From Leptolyngbyaceae cyanobacterium CSSed165cm_216 (lineage in GTDB: Bacteria; Cyanobacteriota; Cyanobacteriia; Phormidesmidales; Phormidesmidaceae): DNA of 7,065 bases. Made by a program: the position numbers and the translations under genes. This document shows, one piece after another, positions 4,242 to 7,065 of the stretch. The notes beneath the pieces are model-generated. The model did no database searches. It worked only from the letters and a program-made list of their open reading frames with translations, and had not been told where the DNA came from. The DNA lies in contig SLIY01000196.1 in NCBI GenBank assembly GCA_007135385.1, forward strand, positions 1 through 7,065, in the 5' to 3' direction. Position 1 is the stretch's first letter. Each line of letters starts with the position of its first letter.

Positions 4242-6248
4242 ATGGTTTCCTCTGATTCCCTCACCCTCAGCCGCATGCAGGTGCGCCGCCCCCCCAGCGA
4301 AGTCCGGCGCGAAGATCGCTTTGGCAGTGCCATTGTGGCGGGCAACTTCAACGGATTCCAGGGCGACGACCTGGCCGTGGGTGTACCTGGCCTCACCGTC
4401 GCCGCCTTTGGCGCAGACAACCTGTCCGCAGGCGGAGTGGACATCTTCTCCGGCGGCATCTGGGGGCCCCAGCCCGACATGATGCAAAAGAGTCGGCGGC
4501 TCACCCAGGCCACCCCAGACATGCTCAACAACCCCAACCGCAACGACGCTTTTGGTCGCAGCCTGGTGGCGGGCGATTTTAATGGCGATGGCAAAGACGA
4601 TCTGGCCGTTGGTGTGAATGAAAACCTGGGTGTGCTGACAGACGCTGGGGCAGTGCAGGTGGTCTACGGCTCTACCAAGGGGCTGACAGCAGCGGGCAAC
4701 CAGCTCTGGCACAAAGACACACCAGGAGTGCGGGGAGAGGCCCGTACTCGAGACTTTTTTGGCGGGAAACTTGCGGTGGGCGACTTCAATGGGGATGGCT
4801 ATGCCGATCTCGTCGCCAGCACTAGCGGCAGCGATTTTGGCAACCCCAACACCGTCAGCGTACTCCACGGCTCGGCCCAGGGGCTGACCACCGACAACAA
4901 CCAAATCTGGCGTCAGGGGCAAAATGGACTGCAGGGCCAAGAGAAAGTGGAAGATGCCTTAGCAGGAGTAGCATTCGGCGATCGCTTTGGTAGCGCTCTG
5001 GCCACAGGCGACTTCAACGGCGATGGTAAAGACGACCTGGCAATTGGCGACTATCTTGAGATGGTCAACGGCAAAACCAGTGCTGGAGCTGTCAATGTCC
5101 TCTACGGCTCCGACACCGGGCTAATCGCCGCCAACAACCAGCTCTGGCATCAGGATGTCAAGGGCATGCAGGGTGCGGCCCAGGCCTCTGGTTGGTACGG
5201 GCACAGCCTGGCGGCGGCAGACTTTAACGGTGATGGTAAAGACGACCTAGCGGTGGGCATTCCCACGATGACTGTCGATGGCAGAGAAGAGGCCGGAGCG
5301 GTGGGGGTGCTCTACGGCTCGAAGTACGGCCTGACGGCGCAGGGCAACCAAATCTTCACTCAGAACTCCCCCGGTATGGACAATACCACCGCTGAGTTTG
5401 GTGACACCTTTGGTGCGGTTTTGGCGACGGGCGACTTTAACGGCGATGGCTACGCCGACCTAGCCATTGGGGTACATAACGAAAGTTTCGGCACCGTCCT
5501 CAGTGCTGGGGCCGTTGACATTCTCTACGGCTCAGCGGATGGTCTGACCACCGCCGGTAGCCAGACCTGGCACCAAAACCTGGTGGAGGTAGAAGGCTAC
5601 GCCACAGACTATGCCCGCTTTGGCCAGAGCCTGACGGTGGGCGACTTTAACAACGACGGTTATGCTGACCTGGCCATTGGTTTGGAGAAAAACTTTGGCG
5701 TTGGGGGCGCAGTGGCAATTCTGTTTGGCTCGGCGCAAGGGCTGACGTCGGATTTGACGCTGCGATCGCAGATGGGCACCGGCAACTCAGATTTCATCTA
5801 CGGCACTGACCAAGCCGAAATTCTCCACGGCGGGGCCGGTTCCGATGTGATCTACGGCGGCGCTGGCGATGACATCCTCATTGGGGGCGAAGGAGACGAC
5901 ATTTTAGTAGGTGAAGCTGGCGACGACATCTTCTACGGTGGCCCAGGGTGGAATACTTACATCGGTGGTGAGGGGGCCGATGTATTTGTCATGGCGAATC
6001 GACCCCGTGCCCAGATTGATGTGCTCGACTTCACCGATGGGGTCGATCGACTGGGTCTGCTGCCGGGGGTTAGCTTCAAAGACCTGTCAATCTCCCAGGC
6101 GGGCACCAGCACCACCATCGCCCTGGGCGGCACTGTCATGGCCACCCTCCGGGATACCAAGGCAGATCTGATTACGGCTGAGGACTTTGTGCGGGTCGAT
6201 CTCACCTCCCTAATGGGCATGAACGATGTCCCCTTTGTAGTGGCGTAA
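4242..6248 (+). CDS. FG-GAP beta-propeller protein with C-terminal RTX calcium-binding repeats
   Basis: A 668-residue protein predicted to be exported. Residues 27-500 hold seven FG-GAP units, beginning at about 27, 104, 173, 249, 319, 390 and 460. Each has FG...DFNGDG..DLA(I/V)G, with the D.NGDG..D calcium loop of integrin-alpha-type propellers. Seven units fit one closed seven-bladed propeller. The first loop (NFNGFQGDD) is degenerate. Most units also share a (Y/F)GS..GL motif. Residues 529-582 carry six GGxGxD-type RTX nonapeptides, of which VGEAGDDIF and YGGPGWNTY are imperfect. A final domain follows (VLDFTDGVDRLGLLPG, 594-609), as in RTX proteins. There is no N-terminal signal peptide, so export through type I secretion by a C-terminal signal is likely, with folding on extracellular calcium. 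The role may be adhesion or surface binding; no catalytic domain is seen. HIP1 sites at 4978-4985 and 5762-5769 argue for long residence. Confidence 0.93.
   Translation: MVSSDSLTLSRMQVRRPPSEVRREDRFGSAIVAGNFNGFQGDDLAVGVPGLTVAAFGADNLSAGGVDIFSGGIWGPQPDMMQKSRRLTQATPDMLNNPNRNDAFGRSLVAGDFNGDGKDDLAVGVNENLGVLTDAGAVQVVYGSTKGLTAAGNQLWHKDTPGVRGEARTRDFFGGKLAVGDFNGDGYADLVASTSGSDFGNPNTVSVLHGSAQGLTTDNNQIWRQGQNGLQGQEKVEDALAGVAFGDRFGSALATGDFNGDGKDDLAIGDYLEMVNGKTSAGAVNVLYGSDTGLIAANNQLWHQDVKGMQGAAQASGWYGHSLAAADFNGDGKDDLAVGIPTMTVDGREEAGAVGVLYGSKYGLTAQGNQIFTQNSPGMDNTTAEFGDTFGAVLATGDFNGDGYADLAIGVHNESFGTVLSAGAVDILYGSADGLTTAGSQTWHQNLVEVEGYATDYARFGQSLTVGDFNNDGYADLAIGLEKNFGVGGAVAILFGSAQGLTSDLTLRSQMGTGNSDFIYGTDQAEILHGGAGSDVIYGGAGDDILIGGEGDDILVGEAGDDIFYGGPGWNTYIGGEGADVFVMANRPRAQIDVLDFTDGVDRLGLLPGVSFKDLSISQAGTSTTIALGGTVMATLRDTKADLITAEDFVRVDLTSLMGMNDVPFVVA
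4320..5741 (+). repeat. seven FG-GAP repeats (propeller-coding array)
   Basis: Seven in-frame units spaced 69 to 77 codons apart encode FG...DFNGDG. Units 2, 4 and 5 end KDDLA, whereas 3, 6 and 7 use YAD, hinting at duplication within the array. The unit at 460 has DFNNDG. Confidence 0.9.
5826..5987 (+). repeat. six RTX (GGxGxDxUx) nonapeptide repeats
   Basis: Consecutive nine-codon units encode HGGAGSDVI, YGGAGDDIL, IGGEGDDIL, VGEAGDDIF, YGGPGWNTY and IGGEGADVF. These form the calcium-binding parallel beta-roll typical of type I-secreted proteins. Units four and five depart from the consensus at a glycine and at the aspartate. Confidence 0.9.
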
Positions 6249-6273
6249 TTCTTAGTCCTGACGCTGCACTAGC

Positions 6274-6429
6274 CTAAACCTGACTCACCTTCGCCGACCA
6301 CACTCGACTAAACGGTACCCCCACCTGTCGATAGCCCGCCTGAATCACCTCGGTAGCGAGGGCTTGCAGATCCCAAAAACCTCGGCTGTGGTTGAGGGCA
6401 ACGTAGAACTGATCCCCAATCCTGCTTGG
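6274..6429 (-). pseudogene. possible 3' remnant of a lost gene
   Basis: Minus-strand codons from 6429 to the stop TAG (6276-6274) are open for 51 residues and read like real protein, not random sequence: FYVALNHSRGFWDLQ, then ALATEVIQAGYRQVGVPF, then a W and a terminal V. An in-frame TAG (6432-6430) lies just upstream, and there is no good start codon or ribosome site, so it is probably a truncated C-terminus. The pattern N...W..L...I...GY..V.F..W is loosely like the end of extended short-chain reductases such as thioester reductase domains. That match is from memory and weak. It could also be a chance open frame. Confidence 0.35.
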
Positions 6430-6445
6430 CTAAGCAATACCGCTA

Positions 6446-7065
6446 CTATTTGTCCACTGCGCCCAGGGTTTTGAGGGTAAGGCGCTGGGCTGCGGTGAGG
6501 CCGGTGGCGCCTTTAATGGTCATGCCCTCGTAGGGGCGATCGCCCCGCAGGGTTCGCAGGCATTCTCCCGTATCAGTCTGCCAGAGCTTGATGGTTTTAT
6601 CTTCGCTGCCGGTGGTCAAGATTTCGGCGGCGTCTTTCCCCAGCCCAGCGGGGGCAAAGGTGGCCGAAATCACCCAACCGCCATGCCCCTCTAACACTCG
6701 CAGACATTCACCCGTGTGACTATTCCACAGCCGAATTGTATGGTCGGCGCTGGTGCTGGCCAGCCGATCGCCCTGGACATTCCAGGCGACGGAGTGCACA
6801 TTGTTGGTATGGCCCACCAGGGTGTGCAGACAGGTGCCCGTGGTGCTGTCCCAAATCTTGACGGTGCGATCGTAGGCACAGCTGGCCAAGTAGCGACCAT
6901 TGGGGCTCCAGGCCACGTCATAGATCTGCTCGGCGTGGGCGGCGATGGTCTTTAAACAATCGCCCGTGGAGCAGTCCCAAATCTTAACCGAGCCATCCAT
7001 GCTGCAACTGGCAACCAATCGGCCCTGGGGTTGCCAGGCCACCCGCATCACCCAGTGGTGGTGCC
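6446..7065 (-). CDS. WD-40 repeat protein, C-terminal part (start outside the window)
   Basis: The reading frame is open to the right edge, so this is the last 205 or so residues of a longer protein. The GTG at 7051 is unlikely to be the start because HHHW just before it belongs to the first visible WD repeat. Four WD-40 units are seen: (W)VMRVAWQPQG...VKIWD, IYDVAWSPNG...VKIWD, VHSVAWNVQG...IRLWN and WVISATFAPAG...IKLWQ. The first three linkers end in TG(D/T/E)CL plus a GH- or AH-type turn. The fourth repeat has an insertion (GLGKDAAE). The end, RPYEGMTIKGATGLTAAQ followed by LKTLGAV, matches the tail common on cyanobacterial WD-40 proteins with NB-ARC or NACHT ATPase domains (STAND family). 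The missing N-terminus may therefore carry such an ATPase, but this is inference. A HIP1 site lies at 6536-6543. It converges on the FG-GAP gene. Confidence 0.92.
   Translation of the reverse strand, partial: HHHWVMRVAWQPQGRLVASCSMDGSVKIWDCSTGDCLKTIAAHAEQIYDVAWSPNGRYLASCAYDRTVKIWDSTTGTCLHTLVGHTNNVHSVAWNVQGDRLASTSADHTIRLWNSHTGECLRVLEGHGGWVISATFAPAGLGKDAAEILTTGSEDKTIKLWQTDTGECLRTLRGDRPYEGMTIKGATGLTAAQRLTLKTLGAVDK

Noticed and set aside
4218..4940. 240-residue open frame on the minus strand
   Set aside because: It is an antisense shadow of the FG-GAP repeats.
1..7065. tRNA, rRNA, CRISPR array or transposase gene
   Set aside because: No cloverleaf, rRNA-like stretch, regularly spaced direct repeats or transposase motif was seen.

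Overview
The window looks like a piece of a cyanobacterial chromosome. It carries six copies of the octamer GCGATCGC (HIP1, the highly iterated palindrome of cyanobacteria), where chance predicts about 0.1 in 7 kb. The last gene also ends with the C-terminal tail seen on cyanobacterial WD-40/NB-ARC proteins. I cannot name a genus; the GC-rich coding style and AT-rich intergenic repeats would suit a filamentous Leptolyngbya/Nodosilinea-like organism, but that is a guess.

Layout. Bases 1-521 hold no convincing gene. They contain a striking long hairpin (102-157), a shortened copy of it (236-258), a small hairpin (319-333) and an AT-rich inverted repeat (415-467). Five plus-strand genes follow. 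They are a homocysteine S-methyltransferase family enzyme (522-1499), a SnoaL-like/NTF2-fold small protein (1607-2086), an AT-richer gene for a protein with two PPC-like beta-sandwich repeats and an unrecognised C-terminal module (2188-3465), a second SnoaL-like protein paralogous to the first (3556-4002), and a 668-residue protein with a seven-repeat FG-GAP beta-propeller and a C-terminal RTX calcium-binding block (4242-6248). On the minus strand, 6274-6429 looks like the decayed end of a lost gene. From 6446 to the right edge is the 3' part of a WD-40 repeat gene that continues beyond the window.

How they may work together. The five plus-strand genes are co-oriented, with gaps of roughly 70 to 240 bases, and most gaps contain hairpins. 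They could be one loose transcription unit or several. Two SnoaL paralogues about 55 % identical flank the PPC gene. The PPC gene and the second SnoaL gene share almost the same translation-initiation sequence, which points to duplication and insertion at this locus. The PPC and FG-GAP/RTX products have surface or extracellular architectures but no N-terminal signal peptide. For the RTX protein that fits type I secretion, whose transporter is not in the window. No shared pathway can be proven from sequence alone.
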